DNA of 14,385 bases from Candidatus Thorarchaeota archaeon (GTDB taxonomy: Archaea; Asgardarchaeota; Thorarchaeia; Thorarchaeales; Thorarchaeaceae): positions 1-14,385 of the forward strand of contig JAEOUL010000225.1 in assembly GCA_016839345.1 (NCBI GenBank), in the 5' to 3' direction. Below the pieces are notes generated by a model that was not told where the DNA came from, made no database searches, and saw only the letters and a list, made by a program, of their open reading frames with translations. Position 1 is the first letter of the stretch; every line of letters starts with the position of its first letter. Both the position numbers and the translations under genes were made by a program. Of this stretch, positions 1 to 6,054 are shown piece by piece.

Positions 1-1
1 A

Positions 2-211
2 GGCGTTGAGAGAGAAATCAGCTTTTCTGGACATTCACAAATAACTTCTCCAAAGGGTCAACGCTTAGTAAAGCTGAATGATGAAGAAGAAGGAATCGCA
101 TTTTTCGATGTTGACCTAACTGAGGCAGATGATAAATTGATTACAAAACGAAACAATATCATTGATGATCGAAAGCCAGAACTATATTCTCGCCTCACTC
201 GGAGAGATTAG
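2..211 (+). CDS. Carbon-nitrogen hydrolase (nitrilase family), C-terminal fragment
   Basis: Only the last 69 codons are in the window; the reading frame is open from base 2 to the TAG at 209-211 and the start lies to the left. The visible part reads G-H-S-Q-I-T-S-P-K-G, then an acidic turn, then FFDVDLTEAD, and ends in DDRKPELYSRLT. This is the typical tail of the nitrilase superfamily: a strand with a 'G.S.i..P.G' turn, an '(e)g(l/i)...vDl' strand, and the closing '(d)RrPelY..l' segment. The family hydrolyses C-N bonds (amidases, carbamoylases, omega-amidases) with a Glu-Lys-Cys triad, but the triad is outside the window, so activity and substrate cannot be stated. The last 17 bases overlap the end of the convergent MazG gene. 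The fragment is too short for the usual ORF length cut-off, yet the motif match is good. Confidence 0.75.
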   Translation, partial: GVEREISFSGHSQITSPKGQRLVKLNDEEEGIAFFDVDLTEADDKLITKRNNIIDDRKPELYSRLTRRD

Positions 212-566
212 GCTTGCTCGGAGCTTTTCCTTTCCATTTGTCTACAGGATATTTCTCTTCGTTCTTCTTCATCTTTTTCAGTATAGCATCAGCAGGGTCA
301 ATACCTGCTTTGTCGCAGATTCGCAGGAGGTACACAAGAACATCAGCTATTTCATTAGTGAGTGCAGCTTTGAAATCCTCCTCTCGCAAAGCCAACTCCA
401 CATCTTCATCTGTCTTCCATTGAAAAAGCTCGAGAAGTTCTCCCATCTCTATTGATGCTGAAACTGCAAGTGCTGTAGGTTTGTTGTACTGTTCCCAATC
501 TCGATTGCGAACAAAGCGCCTGATGAGGTCTATGAGTTCATCCAGTGTGTGCCTACTCTCACCCAT
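195..566 (-). CDS. MazG-like nucleotide pyrophosphohydrolase (dCTPase/DCTPP1-like)
   Basis: This is a small all-alpha NTP pyrophosphatase, 123 aa from the ATG at 566. It carries the metal-binding pattern of the MazG superfamily: E40-x2-E43 in the SIEMGELLELFQW helix, and E72-x2-D75 in the NEIADVLVYLL helix. The RDWEQYNKPTAL segment before it, and the tail with KMKKNEEKYP, closely match the RS21-C6/DCTPP1 branch. That branch converts dCTP and modified dCTPs to dCMP plus pyrophosphate, so nucleotide-pool cleaning in the cytosol is the likely role; the exact substrate is inferred. The frame is open further upstream with GTG (575) and TTG (578) codons, the TTG directly abutting the preceding stop. 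I prefer the ATG, which has a weak GGTG about 6 nt upstream. It is the second gene of a unit with the acidic membrane protein, and its 3' end overlaps the convergent nitrilase gene by 17 bp. Confidence 0.88.
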   Translation of the reverse strand: MGESRHTLDELIDLIRRFVRNRDWEQYNKPTALAVSASIEMGELLELFQWKTDEDVELALREEDFKAALTNEIADVLVYLLRICDKAGIDPADAILKKMKKNEEKYPVDKWKGKAPSKPNLSE

Positions 567-578
567 TATGGGCACCAA

Positions 579-1139
579 TTATCTACTAGGACCGCGTAGG
601 TTCTTCTGAACTATCCACAGAGTGTAAATTGAGAATATTAATAGGACCATTAGCAGGCTAATCAAAGGTGAAGTGATTCCAGGAACGATTGACTGAGCTG
701 AAACAACCCAGCTGATAGAATCAAGAACTCCAACAACACCACACAATATCGACACAACAAGATTTGTCAATCCAGCCCAACGTAATCTACTACCTCGACC
801 ATTTTCCCAAGTGACTAATGAGTACGAAATGGCAACTCCACACAGTACAACTAGAAAGTATACTGCCAAGAGGAAATAGCGATTAGCACCGTCCCATAGA
901 ATTGGGGGTGCAAATACAACTACGAATCCTGCTGCCATTAAGAAGAATGTAGTAGTTGGCCAAGGATCAGCTGTGAATTTTGAAAGACGACTTGGACCAT
1001 CGAGGGCATAACGAGAATCATACTCATCTTCGTCTTCATATTCCTCGTCAGGAAAATCATCCTCTTCTTCCTCTTCTTCTTCATAATCTTCTTCTTCGTA
1101 GTCTTCATCTTCAAAGAACGTATCATCATCGCTATTCAT
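579..1139 (-). CDS. Acidic-N-terminus four-helix membrane protein, unknown function
   Basis: I do not recognise a family for this 186-aa protein. Residues 4-42 are almost entirely Glu, Asp and Tyr with few other residues, a strongly negative and probably disordered tail. A short linker then leads to four predicted membrane helices at about 62-81, 86-109, 120-146 and 155-176, ending in a short basic tail (QKNLRGPSR). The coding DNA for the acidic tail is a long CTT/TTC-rich low-complexity stretch on the + strand. The ATG at 1139 has a GAGG 8 nt upstream, which supports this start. The stop is immediately followed by possible starts of the MazG gene, so the two are probably cotranscribed. A cytoplasmic acidic tail could bind cations or basic proteins; that is only inference. 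Confidence is high that it is a gene and low for any function. Confidence 0.75.
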   Translation of the reverse strand: MNSDDDTFFEDEDYEEEDYEEEEEEEDDFPDEEYEDEDEYDSRYALDGPSRLSKFTADPWPTTTFFLMAAGFVVVFAPPILWDGANRYFLLAVYFLVVLCGVAISYSLVTWENGRGSRLRWAGLTNLVVSILCGVVGVLDSISWVVSAQSIVPGITSPLISLLMVLLIFSIYTLWIVQKNLRGPSR

Positions 1140-1147
1140 TCTAGATT

Positions 1148-1151
1148 CCTC
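1148..1151 (-). promoter_or_regulatory. Shine-Dalgarno site of the acidic membrane protein gene
   Basis: On the minus strand GAGG (within TGAGGA) lies 8 nt before the ATG at 1139, a normal spacing, and fixes that start. Confidence 0.55.
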
Positions 1152-1186
1152 AAGATTACGGATGGACTGGAGAGTGAGGGGCTCTG

Positions 1187-1192
1187 TTAAAA
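1187..1192 (-). promoter_or_regulatory. Possible TATA-like box for the membrane protein/MazG unit
   Basis: TTTTAA on the minus strand, about 50 bases before the ATG at 1139. A start site about 25 bases downstream would leave a short leader that still includes the GAGG site. The box is weak and unsupported by anything except position and AT content. Confidence 0.3.
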
Positions 1193-1236
1193 TCCTTGTG
1201 TCTGATGAAATCTAATGACATCCGACAGAAGAATGA

Positions 1237-1242
1237 TTAAAA
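1237..1242 (+). promoter_or_regulatory. Possible TATA-like box for the TPR gene
   Basis: TTAAAA lies 24-29 bases before the ATG at 1266. That distance would place the transcription start at or next to the start codon, as in archaeal leaderless mRNAs; no strong Shine-Dalgarno site is present (only GATGAG). Judged from spacing and composition only. Confidence 0.3.
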
Positions 1243-1265
1243 CAAAATGCAGATGAGAACAAACT

Positions 1266-1859
1266 ATGTCGCAAGATGGGCTGACCGTAGATGAGTGGCT
1301 TTCCAAGGCGCGAAAACTCAGACTACAGGGACAAAACAAGAAAGCCATCGAAGCATTCAGAAATGCACTTCAAATCACACCGGAGAATATTGATGCACTC
1401 AACGAGATGGGTCTAGCTCATATCCATATTGGAGAACAGAATGAAGCAATCATCGCATTCGACCTCGCAATAAGTTTCGCACCGCACGATTTCAGGAGTC
1501 ATTCCAACAAAGTAGAGGCATACCTCACTCTTGGTTCATTTGAAGAAGCAAACATAGCAGCAGATGAAGCACTCGAGTTTGTTCCGGAGAGTGCTGAACT
1601 CTGGGCAAAGAAAGCCAGAGCTCTCGAAAGTCTTCTGAAGATTGATGAAGCTATCGAAGCTTACAATAAAGCGATTCAATACGATTCTAGTGATCCTGAA
1701 ACGTGGAAAGCTCTTGCTCTTTGTCTTGATGCCCAAGAAGATTGGTCTTCAGTTGCTCGCGCATATAGGATTGCAGGTAGACTTCATCAGAAACGTGGTG
1801 AAAATCGCGAAGCAGAAAGCTGTATCAAATTTGCAGAAATGGCTGAAAAGTCAGAGTAA
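1266..1859 (+). CDS. TPR-repeat protein, five or so repeats
   Basis: This 197-aa soluble protein is built almost wholly of tetratricopeptide repeats. Repeats begin near residues 9, 43, 77, 111 and 145, each about 34 residues, with the usual small/large pattern (for example A-L-N-E-M-G-L-A-H, then G...EAI.AF..A...P). A further helix pair, rich in Lys and Glu, closes the C-terminus (167-197). There is no signal peptide, membrane segment or catalytic domain, so it is probably a cytosolic scaffold that binds a protein partner; the partner cannot be read from the sequence. It diverges from the membrane protein/MazG unit across 126 bp and converges on the secreted PLD gene, whose terminator hairpin begins directly after its stop codon. 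TPR proteins are common in archaea and this one has no further distinguishing domain. Confidence 0.85.
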   Translation: MSQDGLTVDEWLSKARKLRLQGQNKKAIEAFRNALQITPENIDALNEMGLAHIHIGEQNEAIIAFDLAISFAPHDFRSHSNKVEAYLTLGSFEEANIAADEALEFVPESAELWAKKARALESLLKIDEAIEAYNKAIQYDSSDPETWKALALCLDAQEDWSSVARAYRIAGRLHQKRGENREAESCIKFAEMAEKSE

Positions 1860-1887
1860 AAAGAAAAAGGTCCCATGTTGGGACCTT
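1857..1887 (-). terminator. Hairpin plus U-tract, terminator of the PLD gene
   Basis: A perfect 8-bp inverted repeat, AAGGTCCC (1867-1874) and GGGACCTT (1880-1887), encloses a 5-nt loop. On the minus strand it follows the PLD stop codon (1894-1896) by 6 bases and runs into a T-rich tract (CTTTTTCTTTTT, the complement of 1857-1868). This has the layout of an intrinsic terminator for the PLD transcript. The T-tract overlaps the TAA of the convergent TPR gene. On the plus strand the hairpin is preceded by A's and has no T-tract, so it is directional. Confidence 0.65.
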
Positions 1888-1893
1888 GATGAA

Positions 1894-3564
1894 TTATCGT
1901 CGTTTCTTCAAGCAAATTGCCCCTATTACTGCAACAAGCGCTATAGCTATGTAGGGTAACAGGTCAAGAAGAAGCTGAACAATTCCGTCGTCAGGTGGTG
2001 GGGTGGTTGGGGTGGTTGGTGTTGTTGTCATGACAGAGCCAATCGAATCTCTGACTGGTATCACCATTTCAAGACTTTTAGATTCCTCACCCAATGACTC
2101 GACATAACCGATCACGGTGATATTTGTACCATCGGGTTGTGGACTAATAAGATGGTAAAAACTTTGATTCAATCTTTCAGATGAAAGGTAATAGTTGTCA
2201 GTGATTGTGTAATTTGTCCAAGCTCCATCGTTTATTTTAACTCCGAGTTTAACTACATCGATGTCCCCATCATCTATGTTCCCATACTCGTGGGCTAATA
2301 CACTCACATTGATTTGTGACGAACTAGTTGGAATATGTGGATACCAACCAACGTTTACATACTCAGGAGTAGAATATTCAGCAAGTCCCCAGTCATAATC
2401 AAAAACAGTTTGATACCATGCACCAACACCATCGTGTTCAACTATGACACCAGCCTCACGGTTCTCAGAGATGCTTTCTTCACTCCAGTTAATACTGCAG
2501 ATTAGAACAATCCGACCATCAGCAATGAATGCCTTGTTATGATGGTGCATGAATCTCCCACGTATCCAGAAGACTGGAATATTCTCTTCTGCAAATGCTA
2601 GAGCTACTTCTTCGTTATCGTTCCTAGTTTCTTCTGACATGATAATTCTGACAGTAACCCCGCGACGTTTTGCGGCAACAATTGTGTCGAGTAGCTCATC
2701 AACTACAGCAGAACTGTTACTGACATATGGAATCTGTATGTCTAATGTAGCTTGAGCGCTATTAATCACCCACTGCATTGCTTCTAAACTGGTATCGGGA
2801 CTGAACAAGGGTGTTACGTTCATAGGTCCTGAAAATGTCCCCACGTAGTCAAAGACTCGAGGGTAGTAGGACTGATCGAGTGTGCCCCAATCAAGAAGAG
2901 TACCGGTACCATCTACTCCCTCATTATAATCGGATCCAATAGACCAGTCGTGATCGAATACATCACGATAATACTGAGTTACTACTTCATCAGTCATTGC
3001 TATGTTGAACTCTCGGTTTCCGATGTAGTTCTTCTGTGTAAAACCAACAGAAGTACCAGATTCCCATTCATTTAGTGGAAAACTTAACTTTGCCCAGTTG
3101 CCAGATTGCACTATTGTCGTTATGTTGTCAATAATAACGAATTTCTGATGAGAGAAAGTAAAGGTATCTGATGTCCAACGTACTGGAATCCCCAATTGTG
3201 TAAGATTCCACATCGTATACACATTATAATCGGCATCACTTACAACATGTTCGCTAATCATCACTTTAATGTCAAGTGATGGATTGTCCGCATAAATCTC
3301 ATGAATCAAACTCAAGAAAGCCGGACTGAGGAACTGGTAAATCTCAACATAGATGCTCTCTTGTGCATGAGTCAAGAAGTGAACGATTGTTTCATTGCTG
3401 TAGTCTGGACCAACAAAAGTTGTTACATTCATGTTTCGATTGAATGTCTGCAAGGTAAACTGCGCTGGCTCATAATGCTGAGTTGGTTCAACAGAATAAG
3501 CAAAGGAAACACTTGGTAGTATTAACATTGTAATTAAGATAAGAATGGCGTAGCGACGCAACAA
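1894..3564 (-). CDS. Secreted, membrane-anchored phospholipase D-like protein (two HKD motifs)
   Basis: A 556-aa surface protein. Residues 1-22 form a signal peptide (Leu-Arg-Arg start, then a hydrophobic run ending ..SVSFAYS). Two PLD-like domains follow: H139-x-K141-x4-D146 with N156-W157 behind it, and H342-x-K344-x4-D349 with N359-W360. Both HKD motifs are intact, so one active site formed by the pair and a phospho-His mechanism are expected; the substrate (phospholipid, nucleic acid or other phosphodiester) is not determined. Residues about 412-505 look beta-rich and Ig-like, 511-524 are Thr/Pro repeats, and 535-552 are a membrane helix followed by KKRR, so the enzyme should face outside the cell. 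At least ten N-x-S/T sequons suggest glycosylation. The TTG start at 3564 is chosen because it gives a complete signal peptide and has AAGGAG 8 nt upstream; the next in-frame ATG (residue 13) would cut the signal peptide short. Confidence 0.88.
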   Translation of the reverse strand: MLRRYAILILITMLILPSVSFAYSVEPTQHYEPAQFTLQTFNRNMNVTTFVGPDYSNETIVHFLTHAQESIYVEIYQFLSPAFLSLIHEIYADNPSLDIKVMISEHVVSDADYNVYTMWNLTQLGIPVRWTSDTFTFSHQKFVIIDNITTIVQSGNWAKLSFPLNEWESGTSVGFTQKNYIGNREFNIAMTDEVVTQYYRDVFDHDWSIGSDYNEGVDGTGTLLDWGTLDQSYYPRVFDYVGTFSGPMNVTPLFSPDTSLEAMQWVINSAQATLDIQIPYVSNSSAVVDELLDTIVAAKRRGVTVRIIMSEETRNDNEEVALAFAEENIPVFWIRGRFMHHHNKAFIADGRIVLICSINWSEESISENREAGVIVEHDGVGAWYQTVFDYDWGLAEYSTPEYVNVGWYPHIPTSSSQINVSVLAHEYGNIDDGDIDVVKLGVKINDGAWTNYTITDNYYLSSERLNQSFYHLISPQPDGTNITVIGYVESLGEESKSLEMVIPVRDSIGSVMTTTPTTPTTPPPDDGIVQLLLDLLPYIAIALVAVIGAICLKKRR

Positions 3565-3572
3565 TTCTCACG

Positions 3573-3578
3573 CTCCTT
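3573..3578 (-). promoter_or_regulatory. Shine-Dalgarno site deciding the TTG start of the PLD gene
   Basis: AAGGAG on the minus strand ends 8 nt before the TTG at 3564. It is the strongest such site in the left half of the window and shows that translation begins at TTG (or the TTG directly after it), not at the internal ATG 12 codons later. Confidence 0.7.
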
Positions 3579-3628
3579 CATTTTTTGGAACACTATGACT
3601 TATGAGTCGTTTGATACCTGATAAACTC

Positions 3629-3632
3629 GGAG
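3629..3632 (+). promoter_or_regulatory. Shine-Dalgarno site deciding the start of the small orphan gene
   Basis: GGAG followed by 8 nt and then the ATG at 3641. The upstream in-frame ATG at 3602 has no such site, so the shorter 91-aa product is favoured. Confidence 0.5.
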
Positions 3633-3640
3633 ACACTGAA

Positions 3641-3916
3641 ATGGTGCGTACTAAGGCATACTATGAATTCGAGCCAGACCAACGTGAAGAGATTTTGAAG
3701 AAGCTCGAAGATGCGTTCGGAATGGGTTATAGCTACAATGAAGAATATATCCATATGCGGGATGAAGAAAATGGGATCGAGTCCGTTGGGATGAGTCTTG
3801 AGAAAGAGGTCATCAAAGTTCGTGTAGTTATTACTGAAGATTCACTTCTGGATAAGTTCAATGCTGTCCTAGGCAAACCCAAGAAAGTCAAGAGTAGAAA
3901 ACGAAGGTCTGAATAA
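3641..3916 (+). CDS. Small hypothetical protein, about 91 aa
   Basis: I do not recognise the family. From the ATG at 3641 it encodes 91 aa; an in-frame ATG at 3602 would add 13 residues, but GGAG 8 nt before 3641 favours the shorter form. The sequence suggests a compact alpha/beta fold: a strand (KAYYEFE), an amphipathic helix (DQREEILKKLEDAFG), one or two strands around 50-70 (VGMSLEKEVIKVRVVIT), a short helix (SLLDKFNAVLG), and a strongly basic tail (KPKKVKSRKRRSE). The first 75 residues are acidic, so the tail stands out and might contact nucleic acid; that is inference. It diverges from the PLD gene and converges on the ferredoxin gene, with an inverted repeat in between. No membrane segment or signal peptide is present. 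Confidence 0.6.
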   Translation: MVRTKAYYEFEPDQREEILKKLEDAFGMGYSYNEEYIHMRDEENGIESVGMSLEKEVIKVRVVITEDSLLDKFNAVLGKPKKVKSRKRRSE

Positions 3917-3951
3917 GAACATAAGTGATGAAGAAAGAACAAAGAATGTCG

Positions 3952-3987
3952 CTGACAGGAACGTCCTAAATCGAACGCTCCTGTCGG
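3952..3987. repeat. Imperfect inverted repeat between convergent genes
   Basis: GACAGGAACG (3954-3963) and CGCTCCTGTC (3976-3985) pair over 10 positions with one A/C mismatch around a 12-nt loop. A C-G pair and a T/G wobble extend the base to 3952-3987. It sits in the 117-bp gap between the 3' ends of the orphan gene (+) and the ferredoxin gene (-). Read on the minus strand it is followed after a few bases by a T-rich stretch, so it may help end the ferredoxin transcript, though the T-tract is interrupted. Confidence 0.45.
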
Positions 3988-4033
3988 ATTACCCCTCACT
4001 CACATTGTAAGCTTGGGTCGCTGTCTGTGAGTA

Positions 4034-4291
4034 TTATTCCTCGATAGCGCCCTCAGGGCAACTATCTACGCAGGCATAACACTCGGTACACTCGTCTGCA
4101 CGTGCTTCCTGATACACAGCCTTGTCGTTGACCACGTACAGTGTAGGATCAACTGGGCAAACAGCAGCGCAGGTACCGCATGCAGTACAGTTATCATTGA
4201 CTTTCCAGATCATAGGAATCACTTGTCCTCGGACTTTTGCATTAGTCCGTCTTCGTGTCGGAGGGTAATCCCATTTAAACTTCGGGGTCAT
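4034..4291 (-). CDS. Ferredoxin, 2[4Fe-4S]
   Basis: An 85-aa low-potential electron carrier. Two complete cluster motifs are visible: C35-x2-C38-x2-C41-x3-C45-P and C68-x2-C71-x2-C74-x3-C78-P. As in other ferredoxins of this type, the last Cys of each motif is expected to bind the opposite cluster. The region between them (YVVNDKAVYQEARADE) is the usual beta hairpin. An N-terminal stretch of about 27 residues (with the basic part PPTRRRTNAKVRGQ) precedes the core. An internal ATG at 4213 would give a 59-residue minimal ferredoxin, but its nearest GAGG is 13 nt away, so the first ATG is preferred, with moderate certainty. It diverges from the amino-acid permease. The redox partner is not shown by the context. 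Confidence 0.9.
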   Translation of the reverse strand: MTPKFKWDYPPTRRRTNAKVRGQVIPMIWKVNDNCTACGTCAAVCPVDPTLYVVNDKAVYQEARADECTECYACVDSCPEGAIEE

Positions 4292-4405
4292 GGAATCTAT
4301 CTATTAAATGAGAAGGGACTATTCAAAACCTTCAAAAGCTCTGAAAATTGGGGAGCCAGAACCAAGAAGACAATTCCTAGGGAGTTATTGTAATATTCAA
4401 CGACG

Positions 4406-5764
4406 GTGGCTCATTTGCAAGAGACAATCCATGACAAGCAGACAGACGGTAAGTTTGGTCGACATCTTGGTCTTTTGGGTGCAACCAATATTGGACTGGG
4501 AGCTATGCTCGGCGGCGGCATCTACGTCATCTCTGGAGCTGCTGCAGGTATTATTGGTCCCGCTCTTGTCGTAGCATATCTAGTTACTGGGGTTCTAGCA
4601 ATGTTCACAGCTATTAACTATGCAGAGATTGCTAGTTCGATACCCAAACAGGGAGGGGGATACACATTCGCTCACGACACACTGGGAGGATTTCCTGCAT
4701 TTCTGACTGGTTGGTTTCTAATGATTGGAAATATTGTAGCCTGTGGACTATATGCTCTTGCAGTTGCACACACTCTTGCTGTATTCATAGCTGACGGTAC
4801 GCAGTATATCGCAGTGATTGCACTTGTGATAGTAGCAATCACTTTTGTGACGAACACTGTCAGTGTCAAGAGTGTTTCGGGAGTTCTTGGTATTCTAAAC
4901 ATCGCACAGGCAATTATTCTATTTTCATTTGTTGTAGTCGGACTCCTATTCATCGAGCCATCAAACTTGATTCCATTCATCGCTGAGAGTGCTGGTTTTC
5001 CAGCTTTCATGGCAACAGTTTCACTCATCTATATCAGCTTTGTAGGATTTGAATTGGTAACCTCAGCATCAGAAGAAATCAAGAATCCGGCAAAGAATGT
5101 CCCTCGGGCGATATTTCTCACTGTAGCAATTGGAACCGGAGTTTATATGGCAGCATCAATTGTTATCGTAGGCGTGGTTCCTTTCACACAAGTTGCTGAA
5201 ACTTTCACTCCAATCGCAGACGTTTTCGAAGCAATGATACCTGGAACATTGATTATAGGTCTCGCAGGAATGGCTGCCTCAAACTTTGCTGCGCTGAACG
5301 CAACATTCCTCGCTGGAGCTCGAATTGTATATTCTATGGGGCGTGATAGGTTCCTACCAAAGTCATTTGAAAGCGTGAGTAATAAACTGAAGACTCCAAT
5401 ACCAGCACTTGTTCTGGTTCTGATTCTAGTGAGTCTTTTTGCAATGTCAGCAGATGTTGTATTGGTTGCACAGCTGTCAGTTTTTGGATACCTAATTGCG
5501 CAAGCCATAGTAAATTTCTCAGTTATTATCCTACGCCGTAAAGGTCTGAGCGTTCCAGGTACATTCAAGGCACCTCTGTTTCCAGTCCTTCCAATTCTTG
5601 GCTTTACGATTTGTATTCTACTTATTCCGACACTAGATTCATTGGCTCTTCAATTGGGGGGAATTCTCTCATTGATTGGTTTTCTTATCTTCCTAGTTTA
5701 TGGATGGCGTAGAAATCGAACGCATATAGAACTGATCAATGAGAACAACAGTTCTAATCAATAG
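4406..5764 (+). CDS. APC-superfamily amino-acid permease
   Basis: A 452-aa cytoplasmic-membrane transporter with about 12 hydrophobic helices and no extra domain. Family marks include the unwound first helix GAMLGGGIY (32-40), which binds the amino-acid backbone in this superfamily; YAEIASSIPKQGGGY (72-86) in helix 2 and the loop after it; and SEEIKNPAKNVPRA (about 222-236) in the loop after helix 6. Together these point to the AA_permease_2 group of amino acid/cation symporters or exchangers; the substrate cannot be told. The longest frame begins with GTG at 4406, directly after an in-frame stop at 4391; there is no Shine-Dalgarno site. TTG at 4415 is an alternative, and the AT-rich TTGTAATATT at 4386-4395 would place a transcript start close to it. 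The 3' end overlaps the convergent RAM-domain gene by 11 bp. Confidence 0.9.
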   Translation: MAHLQETIHDKQTDGKFGRHLGLLGATNIGLGAMLGGGIYVISGAAAGIIGPALVVAYLVTGVLAMFTAINYAEIASSIPKQGGGYTFAHDTLGGFPAFLTGWFLMIGNIVACGLYALAVAHTLAVFIADGTQYIAVIALVIVAITFVTNTVSVKSVSGVLGILNIAQAIILFSFVVVGLLFIEPSNLIPFIAESAGFPAFMATVSLIYISFVGFELVTSASEEIKNPAKNVPRAIFLTVAIGTGVYMAASIVIVGVVPFTQVAETFTPIADVFEAMIPGTLIIGLAGMAASNFAALNATFLAGARIVYSMGRDRFLPKSFESVSNKLKTPIPALVLVLILVSLFAMSADVVLVAQLSVFGYLIAQAIVNFSVIILRRKGLSVPGTFKAPLFPVLPILGFTICILLIPTLDSLALQLGGILSLIGFLIFLVYGWRRNRTHIELINENNSSNQ

Positions 5765-5990
5765 TGATAAAGGATGTATAATCGTATACATCTGATAATG
5801 AACCAACCTTGTCAATTGAAAATGATTTGTAGTCCTCAAGTGATTTAACATCTACAATAGCAACAACATCGTAAGGTCCATTTGCAACCGTACAAACTAG
5901 TACGACTTCCTCGAAGTTTCTGAGGCTGTCTTGTATTTTCTTAGCTCGTCCTTCTTTCGCATTGACAGCCAAGAATATTCTAACAGGCAT
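5754..5990 (-). CDS. Stand-alone Lrp/AsnC ligand-binding (RAM) domain protein
   Basis: A 78-aa protein consisting only of the regulation-of-amino-acid-metabolism (RAM) domain found at the C-terminus of Lrp/AsnC regulators. It shows the beta-alpha-beta-beta-alpha-beta order: VRIFLAVNA, the helix KEGRAKKIQDSLRNF, EVVLVCTVA, the conserved NGPYDVVAIVDV, a helix around KSLEDYKSFSIDK, and a final strand. There is no helix-turn-helix. Such stand-alone forms bind amino acids and oligomerise, and may act by joining full-length Lrp proteins or as sensors. The ATG at 5990 has GGAG 10 nt upstream and a TATA-like box 41-48 bases before it, so it may be transcribed separately from uvrC, 64 bp upstream on the same strand. 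Its 3' end overlaps the amino-acid permease gene, a suggestive but unproven functional link. Confidence 0.85.
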   Translation of the reverse strand: MPVRIFLAVNAKEGRAKKIQDSLRNFEEVVLVCTVANGPYDVVAIVDVKSLEDYKSFSIDKVGSLSDVYDYTSFITID

Positions 5991-6030
5991 CCCAATTCCA
6001 CTCCGTGGCTATAGAAATTGAGGTTACGGG

Positions 6031-6038
6031 AGTATATC
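6031..6038 (-). promoter_or_regulatory. Possible TATA box for the RAM-domain gene
   Basis: GATATACT preceded by an A-run on the minus strand, 41-48 bases before the ATG at 5990. A start about 25 bases downstream leaves a leader of roughly 20 bases that contains the GGAG site. The position between uvrC and the RAM gene fits an internal promoter. Confidence 0.4.
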
Positions 6039-6054
6039 TTTTTGTCGGAATGAG

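Noticed and set aside
938..1129. Lys/Met-rich 63-aa frame on the minus strand
   Set aside because: A shifted frame over the Glu/Asp repeat of the acidic membrane protein, so its odd composition is an artefact.
1020..1135. CTT/TTC-rich stretch considered as a microsatellite or triplex-forming tract
   Set aside because: The repeats are irregular and explained by the Glu/Asp codons of the acidic tail; noted as low complexity only.
3602..3640. 13-residue upstream extension of the orphan gene from ATG 3602
   Set aside because: No ribosome site before 3602, while GGAG is well placed for ATG 3641. Kept only as an alternative start.
3733..3999. 88-aa frame opposite the small orphan gene
   Set aside because: The plus-strand gene has a better start, ribosome site and amino-acid composition; the opposite frame is Ser/Arg/Leu-rich, typical of a shadow.
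4308..4574. 88-aa ATG frame overlapping the permease start
   Set aside because: A different frame from the permease, whose protein features begin within the first 20 codons; no ribosome site. Shadow.
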